Source: Aliiroseovarius subalbicans (GTDB lineage Bacteria; Pseudomonadota; Alphaproteobacteria; Rhodobacterales; Rhodobacteraceae). Taken from it: a stretch of DNA of 64,000 nucleotides. Positions 47,103 to 56,741 of this stretch are shown here, in pieces. The DNA lies in the NCBI RefSeq assembly GCF_022678625.1, contig NZ_JALBYQ010000003.1, positions 248,001-312,000 on the forward strand. Reading direction: 5' to 3'. The number at the start of each line of letters is the position of its first letter. The first letter of the stretch is position 1. Below the pieces are notes generated by a model, which saw only the letters and a list, made by a program, of their open reading frames with translations, ran no database searches and was not told the DNA's origin. The position numbers and the translations under genes are program-made.

Positions 47103-48407
47103 CTAGAGCACGTAGCGGCTCATGTCCGCCGATTTCATCAGCTCACCCAGGTTGGCATCGACGAATTGGGCATCCACCACGACCTCATCCCCGGACCTGT
47201 CCGGGGCGGTGAAAGACAGCTCTTCAAACACCCGCTCCAACACGGTGTAAAGTCGCCGCGCGCCGATGTTTTCGACGCTCTGGTTTACCTCGGCCGCGAT
47301 CTTGGCAAGGGCGGCAATACCGTCCTTGGTAAAGGTCACGGTGACCTCTTCGGTGCCCATCAACGCGGTGTATTGCCGGGTCAGCGCATTATCGGTTTCC
47401 GTCAGAATGCGCACAAAGTCACCCTCGGTCAGCGGTCGAAGCTCGACCCGGATCGGCAGGCGGCCCTGCAGTTCAGGCAACAGGTCCGAGGGCTTGGCAA
47501 TGTGAAACGCGCCCGAGGCGATAAACAGGATGTGGTCGGTTTTCACCGCGCCATGTTTCGTCGAAACGGTGGTGCCTTCGATCAATGGCAAAAGGTCGCG
47601 CTGTACGCCCTCGCGGCTGACATCGCCTCCGCGGGCATCAGACCGGGCGCAGACCTTGTCGATTTCATCCAGGAATACGATGCCGTTCTGCTCAACCGAT
47701 TCCAGCGCGGCCTTGGTGACGGTTTCTTCGTCCAGAAGCTTGTCAGCCTCATCAGCGATCAGCACGCCGTAGCTATCGCGCACTGTCATCTTCTTGCGCA
47801 CGGTGCGCCCGCCGAAGGCTTTGCCGAAGATGTCACCCAGGTTCATCATGCCCGGCTGACCCGGTTGACCGGGAATTTCCATGCCGCCCATCGGGTTGGA
47901 ATTGTCGGCCACGTCCAGCTCGATCTCATGGTCGTCCAGGTCCCCGGTGCGCAGTTTCTTGCGAAACATCTCGCGGGTGGCCTCGCGCGCATCGGTGCCG
48001 GCGATGGCTTCGATTACGCGGTCCTCGGCGGCGGCTTCGGCGCGGGCCTTCACGTCCTCACGCATGTGTTCGCGGACCTGCAGAATGGCGGCGTCGACCA
48101 GATCACGCACGATCTGTTCCACGTCACGGCCGACATAGCCGACCTCGGTGAACTTCGTCGCCTCGACCTTGATGAAAGGTGCGCGGGCCAGCTTGGCCAG
48201 GCGGCGGCTGATCTCGGTTTTGCCGACACCGGTCGGGCCAATCATCAGGATGTTCTTGGGATACACCTCTTCGCGCAGGTCATCGCCCAGCTGTTTGCGC
48301 CGCCAGCGGTTGCGAAGGGCCACGGCCACGGCGCGCTTGGCGTCGCTCTGGCCAATGATGAAGCGGTCCAGCTCGGACACGATCTCTCGCGGGGTCAGGT
48401 CGGTCAT
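47103..48407 (-). CDS. hslU: HslU ATPase subunit of the HslUV protease
   Basis: AAA+ unfoldase that feeds HslV. 434 residues from the ATG at 48407 ([10 protein letters not shown]), overlapping the hslV stop by 4 nt. Walker [16 protein letters not shown] is near residue 57, the I domain spans about 110-240, and Walker [12 protein letters not shown] is near 248. The C-terminus ends in MSRYVL, the tail that docks into HslV. Confidence 0.97.
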   Translation of the reverse strand: MTDLTPREIVSELDRFIIGQSDAKRAVAVALRNRWRRKQLGDDLREEVYPKNILMIGPTGVGKTEISRRLAKLARAPFIKVEATKFTEVGYVGRDVEQIVRDLVDAAILQVREHMREDVKARAEAAAEDRVIEAIAGTDAREATREMFRKKLRTGDLDDHEIELDVADNSNPMGGMEIPGQPGQPGMMNLGDIFGKAFGGRTVRKKMTVRDSYGVLIADEADKLLDEETVTKAALESVEQNGIVFLDEIDKVCARSDARGGDVSREGVQRDLLPLIEGTTVSTKHGAVKTDHILFIASGAFHIAKPSDLLPELQGRLPIRVELRPLTEGDFVRILTETDNALTRQYTALMGTEEVTVTFTKDGIAALAKIAAEVNQSVENIGARRLYTVLERVFEELSFTAPDRSGDEVVVDAQFVDANLGELMKSADMSRYVL

Positions 48408-48961
48408 TTTGAAATCTTCTCCACGGTCAGGTTGCCGTTGGTGTAAACGCAAATGTCGGCGGCGATCGCCATTGCCCGGCGCGCGACACTTTCCGCGTCG
48501 CCGTCCGTTTCCATCAGCCCGCGCGCTGCGGCCAGGGCAAAGTTGCCCCCCGATCCGATTGCGGCCACGTCATGTTCAGGCTCCAACACGTCGCCCGCGC
48601 CGGTGATGATATAAAGCTCGGTCCCGTCCGTGACGATCAGCATCGCCTCCAGCTTTTGCAGATACTTGTCCGTGCGCCAGTCTTTCGCCAGCTCGACCGA
48701 CGCACGCTGCAATTGCCCCGGCGTGGCCTCAAGCTTGGCCTCCAGCCGTTCCAACAGCGTGAAGGCGTCGGCGGTCGACCCGGCAAAGCCCGCGACAACG
48801 TCATAGCCGCCGGGCGACAGGCGCCGCACCTTGCGGGCGGATCCCTTAATGACGGTTTGGCCGAGGCTCACCTGCCCGTCGCCTGCCACCACAACTTCGT
48901 CGCCCTTGCGCACGCCGATGATCGTGGTGCCGTGCCAGCCTGGAAATTCGCTCTCTGCCAT
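48404..48961 (-). CDS. hslV: HslV protease subunit
   Basis: Proteasome-like threonine protease. 185 residues from the ATG at 48961. The propeptide of about ten residues ([11 protein letters not shown]) ends before the catalytic Thr of [24 protein letters not shown] sigma-32-like promoter lies 28 nt upstream. It is divergent from an unrecognised gene at 49056. Confidence 0.96.
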   Translation of the reverse strand: MAESEFPGWHGTTIIGVRKGDEVVVAGDGQVSLGQTVIKGSARKVRRLSPGGYDVVAGFAGSTADAFTLLERLEAKLEATPGQLQRASVELAKDWRTDKYLQKLEAMLIVTDGTELYIITGAGDVLEPEHDVAAIGSGGNFALAAARGLMETDGDAESVARRAMAIAADICVYTNGNLTVEKISK

Positions 48962-48988
48962 GTCGTCTCCAATTCCGATTGCGAAGAT

Positions 48989-49017
48989 ATATGGACACGG
49001 GCGCCGCTGCGCACAAG
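48989..49017 (-). promoter_or_regulatory. Heat-shock-type promoter for hslVU
   Basis: On the minus strand CTTGTG and CCATAT are separated by 17 bases, resembling the alphaproteobacterial sigma-32 pattern (CTTG, then CCCAT-like). It lies 28 nt upstream of the hslV ATG. The resemblance is partial. Confidence 0.35.
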
Positions 49018-49055
49018 CGTTTGCGTCCGACTGTCGGCTTGGATAGCGTGCAGGC

Positions 49056-49979
49056 ATGGCCGAGCCGAAAATTCTTCGCATCTATCTTGACCCTTCCTCG
49101 CTGGACCACGCGCGAGATGGGGCGTTTGGAATCGTAAGCCGTGTCACGGCGGCCTTTGAGGGTCAGGGGTTCCGGGTCGAGCTGAGAAAGAACAGCGAAA
49201 GCGAGATGCGAAAATCCGCAACCCGCAACGGGTATTCGCTGTTTTTGATGGATGACCCTTTTCACGCCAAAGCGCTGACCTTGCGCCGCGCTTATTACTA
49301 CCCGTTCTGGCGTATCGAAGCCTCGGCCAAACGGTGGGAGTTCGAGGTGGCGCAGCAGCGGTTCGATCCGGCAAAAATAGACCCTATTAAGGCAGAGAAC
49401 TGGGCAAACCGTTGGCGCAAGTGGATCTTCAAGGCCAAAACACTGGACGGTGTGACCCGCAACGGCCCCGTTTACATCCCGCTTCAAGGTCGCCTGTTGG
49501 AACGGCGCAGTTTCCAGACCCACAGCCCGGTCAACATGATCCGCGCCACGCAGGATCAGGTTGGTGACAAGCCGATTTTGTTGGGCCTGCATCCGGGGGA
49601 GGCCTATTCACCGGAAGAATTGTCAGCGGTCCAGGGCATCGCTGACGCTGACCCCCGAATTATGCTGCAAACTGGCGGGATGGATCAGGCGCTGAGGGTT
49701 TGTGATCACATTGTCACAGAGAACTCGGCGGCTGCCCTGTCGGGCTTCTTTTTCCACAAACCTGCGGTGCTGTTCGGGCAGATTGATTTTCATCATCAGA
49801 TGGCGAACGTTTCCGAATTGGGCCTGAATAGAGCCTTTTCCGAGATGAAAAAACGAACCCCTGCTTTTGACAAATACCTGTATTGGTTCATCCAGATGAA
49901 CGCCATCAAGGCAGACATCGACAGCGCCGAAAGCGCCATTCTGGACCGCGTGCGCCGGCATGGGTGGCAGGTGGATTAA
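49056..49979 (+). CDS. Unrecognised protein, glycosyltransferase-like C-terminal half
   Basis: 307 residues; I do not recognise the family. No signal peptide. The first half is basic and rich in aromatic residues ([17 protein letters not shown]). The second half has a Rossmann-like pattern: [16 protein letters not shown] near 175, then [27 protein letters not shown] near 225, which resembles the nucleotide-sugar-binding end of capsule-type glycosyltransferases (KpsC/KpsS). That likeness is weak evidence. It is divergent from hslV with 94 bp between and overlaps the convergent hemH stop by 4 nt. Confidence 0.6.
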   Translation: MAEPKILRIYLDPSSLDHARDGAFGIVSRVTAAFEGQGFRVELRKNSESEMRKSATRNGYSLFLMDDPFHAKALTLRRAYYYPFWRIEASAKRWEFEVAQQRFDPAKIDPIKAENWANRWRKWIFKAKTLDGVTRNGPVYIPLQGRLLERRSFQTHSPVNMIRATQDQVGDKPILLGLHPGEAYSPEELSAVQGIADADPRIMLQTGGMDQALRVCDHIVTENSAAALSGFFFHKPAVLFGQIDFHHQMANVSELGLNRAFSEMKKRTPAFDKYLYWFIQMNAIKADIDSAESAILDRVRRHGWQVD

Positions 49980-51010
49980 TCCACCCAACCCATAAGATTG
50001 CGCTGAATGATTCCCGACAGCGCCGCGATATGCGCATCGTCGTCATTCAGGCAGGGGATATAGGTAAAGCTTTCGCCGCCTGCTTCGATGAACGCTTCAC
50101 GGATTTCTTCTTCGATCTCTTCCAGCGTTTCGATGCAGTCGGCAGAAAAGGCCGGGGCAATCACGGCGATGTTCTTTTTCCCCGCCTTTGCCAGCCGCGC
50201 GACCTCTTCGACCGTATAGGGTTTCAGCCATTCCTCGGGGCCAAAAACGGATTGGAAAGTCGTGGTGATATCGTCATCTGACCAACCCAGGCGCTCTTTC
50301 AACAGGCGCGTGCTTTTCTGGCACTGGCAATGATACGGATCGCCTTCGGTCAGATAACGGATGGGCATTCCGTGGTACGATACGACTAGAGTGTCAGGCC
50401 GCACCTCGATCTGTTCATAAGCGCGTTCAACCGATCCGGCGAGGGCATCAAGATAGGCCTCATCCTCGAAATACGGGGGCACGGTTCGGGCGGCGGGCTG
50501 GGCCTTTTCTTCCATCAAGGCCCGAAAGAACTGGTCGTTCGCCGTTGCAGATGTGGCCCCGGCGTATTGTGGGTAAAGCGGGAAGAACAACACCTTGTCA
50601 CAGCCCGCGTCCACCAACGCGCGCAGCTTGGACGTGGTCGACGGATTGCCATAGCGCATGCAGAAATCCAGCACGACCCGTTCCCCGTACCGCTTTTCCA
50701 ACGCCGCACGCAGCTTTTCGGTTTGCGCCTTGGTGATCGTCATCAGAGGGCTTTCGCCTTCGTCGTGGTTCCAGATCGACTTGTAGGCCGCACCTGACGT
50801 GAACGGGCGCTTTGTCAGGATGACCGATTGCAGCAGCGGTTGCCATTTCCAGGACGGGTAATCGATGACGCGCTTGTCCGACAGGAACTCGTTCAGATAC
50901 CGTCGCATCGGCCAGTAATCATAGCTGTCCGGCGTACCGAGATTGGCAATCAGGACGCCAACCTTGCGGGGTTGGATTTCGGGATGATCGGCAGGTTTGG
51001 TTTGGGTCAT
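49976..51010 (-). CDS. hemH: Ferrochelatase
   Basis: Inserts Fe2+ into protoporphyrin IX, the last heme step. 344 residues from the ATG at 51010 (MTQTKPAD). The catalytic His is in VVSYHGMPIRY near residue 203 and the acidic C-terminal helix AFSADCIETLEEIEEEI near 280 is typical. HemJ and HemW are also in this window, so three heme-related genes lie within 20 kb but in separate transcripts. Confidence 0.95.
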   Translation of the reverse strand: MTQTKPADHPEIQPRKVGVLIANLGTPDSYDYWPMRRYLNEFLSDKRVIDYPSWKWQPLLQSVILTKRPFTSGAAYKSIWNHDEGESPLMTITKAQTEKLRAALEKRYGERVVLDFCMRYGNPSTTSKLRALVDAGCDKVLFFPLYPQYAGATSATANDQFFRALMEEKAQPAARTVPPYFEDEAYLDALAGSVERAYEQIEVRPDTLVVSYHGMPIRYLTEGDPYHCQCQKSTRLLKERLGWSDDDITTTFQSVFGPEEWLKPYTVEEVARLAKAGKKNIAVIAPAFSADCIETLEEIEEEIREAFIEAGGESFTYIPCLNDDDAHIAALSGIIQRNLMGWVD

Positions 51011-51063
51011 GTCAGAGTCCGCTTGGCGTGAGTCAGGGTTGAATAAGGCTTTTTCAATTACGG

Positions 51064-51882
51064 TCAATCACACAGTTTGGTTTCATCTGTGCCCAGCGCA
51101 TCGGCCAATCGTGCCGCCGCAGACCCGGGGCGGAGCGGTTTTTGCTGGCTTTCATCCGGGGCCCAGCCAGTCAGGAAGATCATCTCGAACGTCGCAGGAA
51201 TGCGCCCATCAGCGCCGAAATGAGCGGCGTAGCGGTCCGCAACATCCCGAAACATCGCCCGTGGTGTCATGTGCCTGCGCCGCTGTGCCAGCGCATTTGC
51301 CTCGCCCATCGCGCGCAGATCGTGCATCAGCGACATCGCGTTTTCATACGACACATTGCGCAGGGCGCTGTCGGCGACAGGTAGCGCGAACCCGGCGCGT
51401 TGCAGCAGTGCGCCCAGGTCGCGAATTTCACCCATTGGTGCGATGCGGGGCGACAGCCCGCCGGTCAGTGCGACTTCGGCCTCGGACAAGATGCCGCGCA
51501 GCTCACTCAACGTCTGTCCGCCGAACATAACGCCCAAAAACAATCCGTCAGCCCTTAAGGCTCGGCGGCACTGGATCAGCTGACCCACCGGGTCATTTGC
51601 CCAATGCAGCGACAGGCCGTGGATCACCAGATCATGCGCCTGCGGCTCAAGATCCAATACCTCATCATCGTGCACAATCTTGGCATCGGGGAAGAAATTC
51701 GCCCAAAAGTGCGGAAAACCCGTCACAACGGCCGGGTTGGTAAACGTTCTGTTAACCTCTGTTAAGCGATCCTGCACTTCGTCGGCGGCGTCTTCCTGAA
51801 GGAACATGCCACGGGGCGTCGCGCGGGCGCGGTTGCGCGCCAGTTGGTCGCGGTCGGTCAATTTCGGAGGGGTCTGCGTCAT
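51064..51882 (-). CDS. SAM-dependent methyltransferase (BioC/NDUFAF5-like)
   Basis: 272 residues. A class I methyltransferase of the family containing BioC and mitochondrial NDUFAF5; the glycine-rich SAM loop is degenerate, while LVIHGLSLHWANDPVGQLIQCRRAL near residue 95 and LFLGVMFGGQTLSELR are conserved-type segments. Start is the ATG at 51882; the frame remains open upstream only opposite comF. Divergent from comF with 30 bp between, a conserved pairing in alphaproteobacteria. Function unknown. Confidence 0.82.
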   Translation of the reverse strand: MTQTPPKLTDRDQLARNRARATPRGMFLQEDAADEVQDRLTEVNRTFTNPAVVTGFPHFWANFFPDAKIVHDDEVLDLEPQAHDLVIHGLSLHWANDPVGQLIQCRRALRADGLFLGVMFGGQTLSELRGILSEAEVALTGGLSPRIAPMGEIRDLGALLQRAGFALPVADSALRNVSYENAMSLMHDLRAMGEANALAQRRRHMTPRAMFRDVADRYAAHFGADGRIPATFEMIFLTGWAPDESQQKPLRPGSAAARLADALGTDETKLCD

Positions 51883-51912
51883 GGACGCGGACCATAGAAG
51901 GAGCGTTGGAAA

Positions 51913-52629
51913 ATGCAATCGCCCCTGGCACTGCTGTTTCCGCCACAATGCGTGAGCTGCGGCGAACCGGTCGAGACCGCGTTCGGCCTGTGTGGCCCCT
52001 GTTGGCGCCAGACTCCTTTCATTGACGGTTTGATCTGTGACACCTGCGGAACCCCGCTTCCGGGCGAGGATGATGGCCACGTCACCCATTGCGACGACTG
52101 CATGAGCATTGCGCGGCCTTGGGCGCGGGGGAGGTCGACGCTGATCTACAAGGACAATGCGCGCAAACTGGTGCTGGCGTTGAAACATGGCGACCGGTTG
52201 GATCTGGCCCGACCTGCGGGGGCCTGGATGGCGCGAGCCGTAGCGGATATTCTGGATCCGAACATGGTTGTCGTTCCGATCCCCGCCCATTGGACCCGGT
52301 TGTTTCAACGCCGCTATAATCAGGCGGCGGTTCTGGCCAAGGCGCTGGCGGCGGAAACACAGCTGGTCTTTGCCCCTGACGCCCTGATCCGCCCACGCCG
52401 CACCAATCCGCATGACGGGATGAGCCTTGAGGCACGCTTTACCAACATGCAGGACGCAATCCAGCCGCACCCGAAGCGGGGTGTTCAACTGTCGGACCGT
52501 AAGGTGCTGCTGGTCGATGACGTGATGACCTCAGGCGCGACCTTTGCCGCGGCGGCCGAGGCCTGCCAAGTCGCTGGTGCCACCGAGGTGCGCACGCTGG
52601 CACTGGCGCGGGTCGTCAAGGATGCTTAG
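51913..52629 (+). CDS. ComF-family phosphoribosyltransferase
   Basis: 238 residues. The N-terminal zinc-binding region has paired cysteines (CVSCGEP, CGPCW, CDTCG, CDDC) and the C-terminal PRPP-binding loop VLLVDDVMTSGATF is near residue 198. ComF proteins are needed for DNA uptake in competent bacteria, but most alphaproteobacterial members have no tested role. First gene of comF-grxC-nitrilase-marR. Confidence 0.9.
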   Translation: MQSPLALLFPPQCVSCGEPVETAFGLCGPCWRQTPFIDGLICDTCGTPLPGEDDGHVTHCDDCMSIARPWARGRSTLIYKDNARKLVLALKHGDRLDLARPAGAWMARAVADILDPNMVVVPIPAHWTRLFQRRYNQAAVLAKALAAETQLVFAPDALIRPRRTNPHDGMSLEARFTNMQDAIQPHPKRGVQLSDRKVLLVDDVMTSGATFAAAAEACQVAGATEVRTLALARVVKDA

Positions 52630-52656
52630 ATAGGGCGAAACCCAAGGGGATACGCC

Positions 52657-52914
52657 ATGCAACCTGTCACGATCTACACCACTCAAATGTGCGGCTTTTG
52701 CCATGCCGCAAAGCGCCTTTTGACCTCGAAAAACGTTTCGTTTGATGAAATCGACGTGGCCCGCGAACCCACGCGTCGCGAAGAGATGATGACGCGCGCC
52801 AACGGTGGATACACAGTGCCGCAGATTTTTATCGGCGACCAGCACATCGGCGGCTGCGACGACCTTTATGACCTGGAGCGTTCGGGCAAGCTCGATCCGC
52901 TTCTGGCGGGCTGA
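52657..52914 (+). CDS. grxC: Glutaredoxin 3
   Basis: 85-residue dithiol glutaredoxin with active site CGFC (Cys12, Cys15), and the glutathione-binding TVPQIFIGDQHIGGCDDL near 53. Its TGA overlaps the next ATG (TGATG). An AAGGGG lies upstream. Confidence 0.95.
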   Translation: MQPVTIYTTQMCGFCHAAKRLLTSKNVSFDEIDVAREPTRREEMMTRANGGYTVPQIFIGDQHIGGCDDLYDLERSGKLDPLLAG

Positions 52915-53732
52915 TGCGCGTCGGCCTGGTCCAGATCACGGCCACGGATGACCCGGCAGCGAACCTGCCGGTCACCGTTCAGATGCTGCGCGATGCGGCG
53001 GCGGGCGGGGCCGAGTTCGTGCTGACGCCCGAAGTCACCAACATCATCTCGACCAGCCGCAAGCATCAGAAATCGGTCCTGCATCACGAAGCGGATGACC
53101 CTACGCTGGCGGCCCTTCGGGCCGAGGCAAAGGCGCTGGGCATCTGGCTGCTGATCGGATCGCTCGCGCTGAAGACGAATGACTCGGACGGTCGCTTTGC
53201 CAACCGGTCGTTTCTGATCACGCCCAGCGGCGATATCGTCGCGCGTTATAACAAGATCCACATGTTTGATGTTGAGATCGACGCGACCGAGAGTTACCGC
53301 GAAAGCGCGGGTTATCGCCCTGGCACCCGCGCAGTTCTGGCGGAAACTTCTATGGGCCTGATCGGCCTGACGATCTGCTACGATATGCGGTTTCCCGATC
53401 TCTATCGCCGGCTGGCCAAGGCGGGTGCGCAGATCATCACTGTGCCTGCGGCGTTTTCTCCGGTTACTGGACGTGCACATTGGGAAACCCTGCTGCGCGC
53501 GCGGGCGATTGAAACCGGGTGTTTCGTGCTGGCACCGGCGCAATGCGGCCAGCATTCTACGGCGCGCGCGACCCACGGACACAGCCTTGCAGTGGCCCCC
53601 TGGGGGGAGGTTCTGGCCGACGCCGGTGTCGCACCTGGCGTCACACTGGTTGATTTGGACCTGTCAGACGTGGAAAAGTCGCGCCAACGTGTCCCGTCCC
53701 TGACCCATGATCGCGAGTTCAAAGGCCCCTGA
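52914..53732 (+). CDS. Carbon-nitrogen hydrolase (nitrilase superfamily)
   Basis: 272 residues. All three catalytic residues are visible: Glu in LTPEVTN near residue 42, Lys in YNKIHMFDVEI near 113, and Cys in TICYDMRFPDLYR near 152. The sequence resembles the Nit1/omega-amidase branch that hydrolyses deaminated glutathione or 2-oxoglutaramate, which would fit the adjacent glutaredoxin gene. Overlaps the marR start by one base. Confidence 0.9.
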   Translation: MRVGLVQITATDDPAANLPVTVQMLRDAAAGGAEFVLTPEVTNIISTSRKHQKSVLHHEADDPTLAALRAEAKALGIWLLIGSLALKTNDSDGRFANRSFLITPSGDIVARYNKIHMFDVEIDATESYRESAGYRPGTRAVLAETSMGLIGLTICYDMRFPDLYRRLAKAGAQIITVPAAFSPVTGRAHWETLLRARAIETGCFVLAPAQCGQHSTARATHGHSLAVAPWGEVLADAGVAPGVTLVDLDLSDVEKSRQRVPSLTHDREFKGP

Positions 53733-54178
53733 TGTCCGACCATACGACAGATAGCCTCTCCGTCGCCCTGTTCAGTGAAATGTTCATGGCCGATCAGCTT
53801 GCGCGCAATCGCCTGTCCAAGGTGCTGCCCAAAGGTATGGAACTGAGCCATTTTTCCGTGCTCAACCACCTGGCGCGCGCGGGTGAGGAGAAAAGCCCGG
53901 CGCAACTGGCCAAGGCATTCCATCTAACCCGTGGTGCGATGACGAACACACTGAATAAACTGGAATGGGCGGGGCATGTGCACATCCGCCCCGACTGGGA
54001 TGACGCCCGACGCAAATTCGTGACGATCTCACCCGCCGGGCGCGCCGCGCGGGATGCAGCGCTTCAGGCCATCACGCCCATCATCGCGGATGTGGTCAGC
54101 TCGATTGGCGTTGACAAAGTGCGCGCGGTCCTGCCGGTGTTGCGCGAAGTGCGCGAACGCTTTGACGAAGACCACTGA
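53732..54178 (+). CDS. MarR-family transcriptional regulator
   Basis: 148 residues with the winged helix LSHFSVLNHLARAGEEKSPAQLAKAFHLTRGAMTNTLNKLEWAG near 35-80 and the wing DDARRKFVTISPAGR. Ligand unknown. It is the last gene of the comF operon and is convergent with ubiG. Two short hairpins with GCA loops (54182-54198 and 54218-54230) follow its stop but have no T tract. Confidence 0.9.
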   Translation: MSDHTTDSLSVALFSEMFMADQLARNRLSKVLPKGMELSHFSVLNHLARAGEEKSPAQLAKAFHLTRGAMTNTLNKLEWAGHVHIRPDWDDARRKFVTISPAGRAARDAALQAITPIIADVVSSIGVDKVRAVLPVLREVRERFDEDH

Positions 54179-54248
54179 CAACCGCGCCGCAGGCGCGGCC
54201 ACGCCCAACAAGAGAAGGCCGCGCAGCGGCTGACGATTGGCGGGAGCG

Positions 54249-54989
54249 CTACGCCCCGGGTTTCACGCTGGCGGTGACATAGTTCACCGACAAGTCGCGA
54301 TCCGAGATTGACCAGCTCCAGGTGATCGGGTTGAAAACGAATCCCTTGCGGTCGACATTTCTCAGCCCGGTCTCGGCGGTCATTGCCTGCAATTCGTCCG
54401 GCGTGATGAATTTCGACCATTCATGCGTGCCCTTGGGCAGCCAGCGCATCACGTGTTCGGCGCCGACAATGGCCACCATGAAGCTTTTCGGGTTCCGGTT
54501 GATCGTGGACGACAGCATCAGGCCACCTGGCTTCAAAAGCTGCTGACATGCGGTCAGGAAGGTTTGCGGATCGGCCACGTGCTCGACGATCTCCATCGCC
54601 ATCACCACGTCGAAGGTCTCGCCTTCGTCCACCAGCGCTTCGGCCATCGTGCAGCGGTAATCGATCTCAAGCCCCATCTGTTCGGCATGCACAGACGCGG
54701 TCTTGATATTGCCTTCGGCGGCGTCGGCGCCAACCACAGTTGCCCCCAGTCGCGCCATCGGTTCGGACAACAGCCCGCCGCCGCAACCGATGTCGAGGAT
54801 GCGCAGCCCTTCAAAAGGCGCCGGCCCCGTCAGGTCACGGGCAAATTCCGCCGCGATCTGCGTGGTGACATAGTCCAGTCGGCAGGGGTTCATCATGTGC
54901 AGCGGCTTGAATTTGCCCGTCGGGTCCCACCATTCGGCGGCCATGGCCTCAAACTTGGCGACTTCAGCGGGATCTATCGTGGATTGCAT
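54249..54989 (-). CDS. ubiG: Ubiquinone biosynthesis O-methyltransferase UbiG
   Basis: Carries out both O-methylations in ubiquinone synthesis. 246 residues. The SAM-binding loop [19 protein letters not shown] is near residue 68, preceded by [22 protein letters not shown], a family signature. The ATG at 54989 is directly preceded by an in-frame GTG that could also serve. Divergent from the prolyl aminopeptidase gene. Confidence 0.96.
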   Translation of the reverse strand: MQSTIDPAEVAKFEAMAAEWWDPTGKFKPLHMMNPCRLDYVTTQIAAEFARDLTGPAPFEGLRILDIGCGGGLLSEPMARLGATVVGADAAEGNIKTASVHAEQMGLEIDYRCTMAEALVDEGETFDVVMAMEIVEHVADPQTFLTACQQLLKPGGLMLSSTINRNPKSFMVAIVGAEHVMRWLPKGTHEWSKFITPDELQAMTAETGLRNVDRKGFVFNPITWSWSISDRDLSVNYVTASVKPGA

Positions 54990-55040
54990 CACTCATTCTT
55001 TCTGATGGCGGGACACTCGCCCGCGTTATATAGGTCAAAT

Positions 55041-56030
55041 ATGGACAAGGCCGCAGGAAAAAACAGCACAGGCGGAGATTTGTTTCCGCGGGTTGAGCCC
55101 TTTGCCCGGCGCATGCTGGATGTCGGCGATGGCCATCAGGTCTATTACGAACAGGTTGGCAATCCGGATGGAATTCCGGTCGTGGTTTTGCATGGCGGCC
55201 CGGGGGGCGGCTGCAGCCCGACCATGCGGCAGTTTTTCAATCCCGACTTGTTTCACGTCATCCTGTTCGATCAGCGCGGCTGCGGCCGATCGCGGCCCCA
55301 TGCCAGCATCAAGGCCAACACGACCTGGCACCTGATCGAAGACATTGAAGAAATCCGCCGCGCCGTAGGTGTCGACCGCTGGATCGTCTTTGGTGGCAGT
55401 TGGGGCGCAACACTTGCGCTGATCTATGCCCAGACCCACCCCAATCGTGCCGCCTGGTTGGTGTTGCGCGGCATCTTCCTGGCCACGCCGGGCGAACTGG
55501 ACTGGTTCTATGGTGGCGGTGCGGGGCAGTTCTGGCCCGACCTGTGGCAGCGCTTTGTCGATCTGGTCCCGGAAGAAGAGCGCGGCGACTTGATAACGGC
55601 CTATTCCAAGCGCCTGTTTTCGGGCGACCGGAGTGTGGAAGTGACCTTTGCCAAGGCCTGGACGGCTTGGGAAAACGCGCTTGCCTCGATCGACAACAAC
55701 GGCGCGACGATGGACAGCCCTGCGGAATATGCCCGCGCCTTTGCCCGGCTAGAGAATCATTATTTCGTCAACAACGCCTTTTTGGATGACAGTCAGCAGA
55801 TCCTGAAAAACATGGTTCGGATCGCCCATGTGCCCGGTACCATTGTGCAGGGCCGTCACGACATGATCTGCCCGCCGCACATGGCCTGGCGCCTGCACAA
55901 ATCATGGCCGACCTCGGAATTTCGGATGATCCCGAAGGCCGGCCATGCCCTGTCAGAACCCGGCATTGCATCGGAACTCGTGCGGACAATGAACAAACTG
56001 GCCCGCCAACGCGGAACCTTGGGGTTGTAG
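55041..56030 (+). CDS. pip: Prolyl aminopeptidase
   Basis: Removes N-terminal proline from peptides; alpha/beta hydrolase. 329 residues. Family signatures: HGGPGGGCSP near residue 51, FDQRGCGRSRPHA near 80, and the nucleophile GGSWGATLAL near 120; the catalytic His is in KAGHALSEPG near the end. The start is the ATG at 55041; the long open frame upstream is antisense of ubiG. A small palindrome GAGTGAAATCACTC covers the stop. Confidence 0.94.
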   Translation: MDKAAGKNSTGGDLFPRVEPFARRMLDVGDGHQVYYEQVGNPDGIPVVVLHGGPGGGCSPTMRQFFNPDLFHVILFDQRGCGRSRPHASIKANTTWHLIEDIEEIRRAVGVDRWIVFGGSWGATLALIYAQTHPNRAAWLVLRGIFLATPGELDWFYGGGAGQFWPDLWQRFVDLVPEEERGDLITAYSKRLFSGDRSVEVTFAKAWTAWENALASIDNNGATMDSPAEYARAFARLENHYFVNNAFLDDSQQILKNMVRIAHVPGTIVQGRHDMICPPHMAWRLHKSWPTSEFRMIPKAGHALSEPGIASELVRTMNKLARQRGTLGL

Positions 56031-56122
56031 AGTGAAATCACTCGCATCCCGCAAGTCACCCGCCCGTTTGGACCAGCTTGAATGCCCTGCCTATTCGCAA
56101 ACCCGTTGAAAAAGGATCGCCC

Positions 56123-56737
56123 ATGACAGACCCGGTCAAATTTTGGAATGCGACCGCCGCGAAATACGCGGCTTCTCCCATCAGTGACCCTGGGGCCTAT
56201 GAGCGAAAGCTGGCCGTGACCCGGACTTACCTGCGTCCCGACATGGCCGCGTTGGAGTTCGGCTGTGGCACCGGTGGCACGGCGATTTCCCACGCACCTC
56301 ATGTGGCAAGCTACCGCGCGCTCGACATTTCTGAGAACATGATCGACATCGCCCGCGCAAAGGACGGCGCGGATCAGGTTCAGTTCGAGGTTGCGGATTT
56401 CGACCAGGTCGATATTGCCCCCGGATCTCTGGACGCTGTGCTGGGCCTGTCGATCCTGCATCTGGTTGCGGATTCCACGGCCACGATCGGCAAGGTTTTT
56501 GCCAGCTTGAAACCCGGCGGTGTCTTTGTCAGTTCAACCGTTTGTCTGAAGTCCGCGTGGTATCTGCGCCCAGTGATCGGCATCGGAAAAGCTCTGGGCA
56601 AAGTGCCGCCAGTGAAATTTCTGGGCGTTGATGAGCTGCGCGCGGCCATGACCAGCGCGGGATTCGAATTGGTGGAAGACTGGGTGCCGGAAGGAGGCTT
56701 CCAGACGCTGTTCCTGGTGGCGAAGAAGCCTGGCTGA
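56123..56737 (+). CDS. Class I SAM-dependent methyltransferase, unknown substrate
   Basis: 204 residues. SAM loop LEFGCGTGGTAI near residue 40, acidic ribose-binding YRALDISENMIDIA near 62, and motif ILHLVADSTATIGKVFASLKPGG near 113. The ATG at 56123 has AAGGA 7 nt upstream. Substrate cannot be inferred; a small molecule is likely. Convergent with the decayed gene at 56742-57025. Confidence 0.85.
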   Translation: MTDPVKFWNATAAKYAASPISDPGAYERKLAVTRTYLRPDMAALEFGCGTGGTAISHAPHVASYRALDISENMIDIARAKDGADQVQFEVADFDQVDIAPGSLDAVLGLSILHLVADSTATIGKVFASLKPGGVFVSSTVCLKSAWYLRPVIGIGKALGKVPPVKFLGVDELRAAMTSAGFELVEDWVPEGGFQTLFLVAKKPG

Positions 56738-56741
56738 GCCG

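Noticed and set aside
47100-48446. 448-codon plus-strand frame over hslU
   Set aside because: Antisense of hslU with no family-like segments.
51752-51765. TTAA-N6-TTAA in the methyltransferase gene as a CtrA box
   Set aside because: Spacing is 6 rather than 7, and it lies within coding sequence.
54423-55040. 206-codon upstream extension of the prolyl aminopeptidase
   Set aside because: It is antisense to ubiG; the hydrolase begins at the ATG at 55041 by family length.
55250-55262. Further parS copy in the prolyl aminopeptidase gene
   Set aside because: Only the left half (TGTTTCACGT) matches; the palindrome is not completed.
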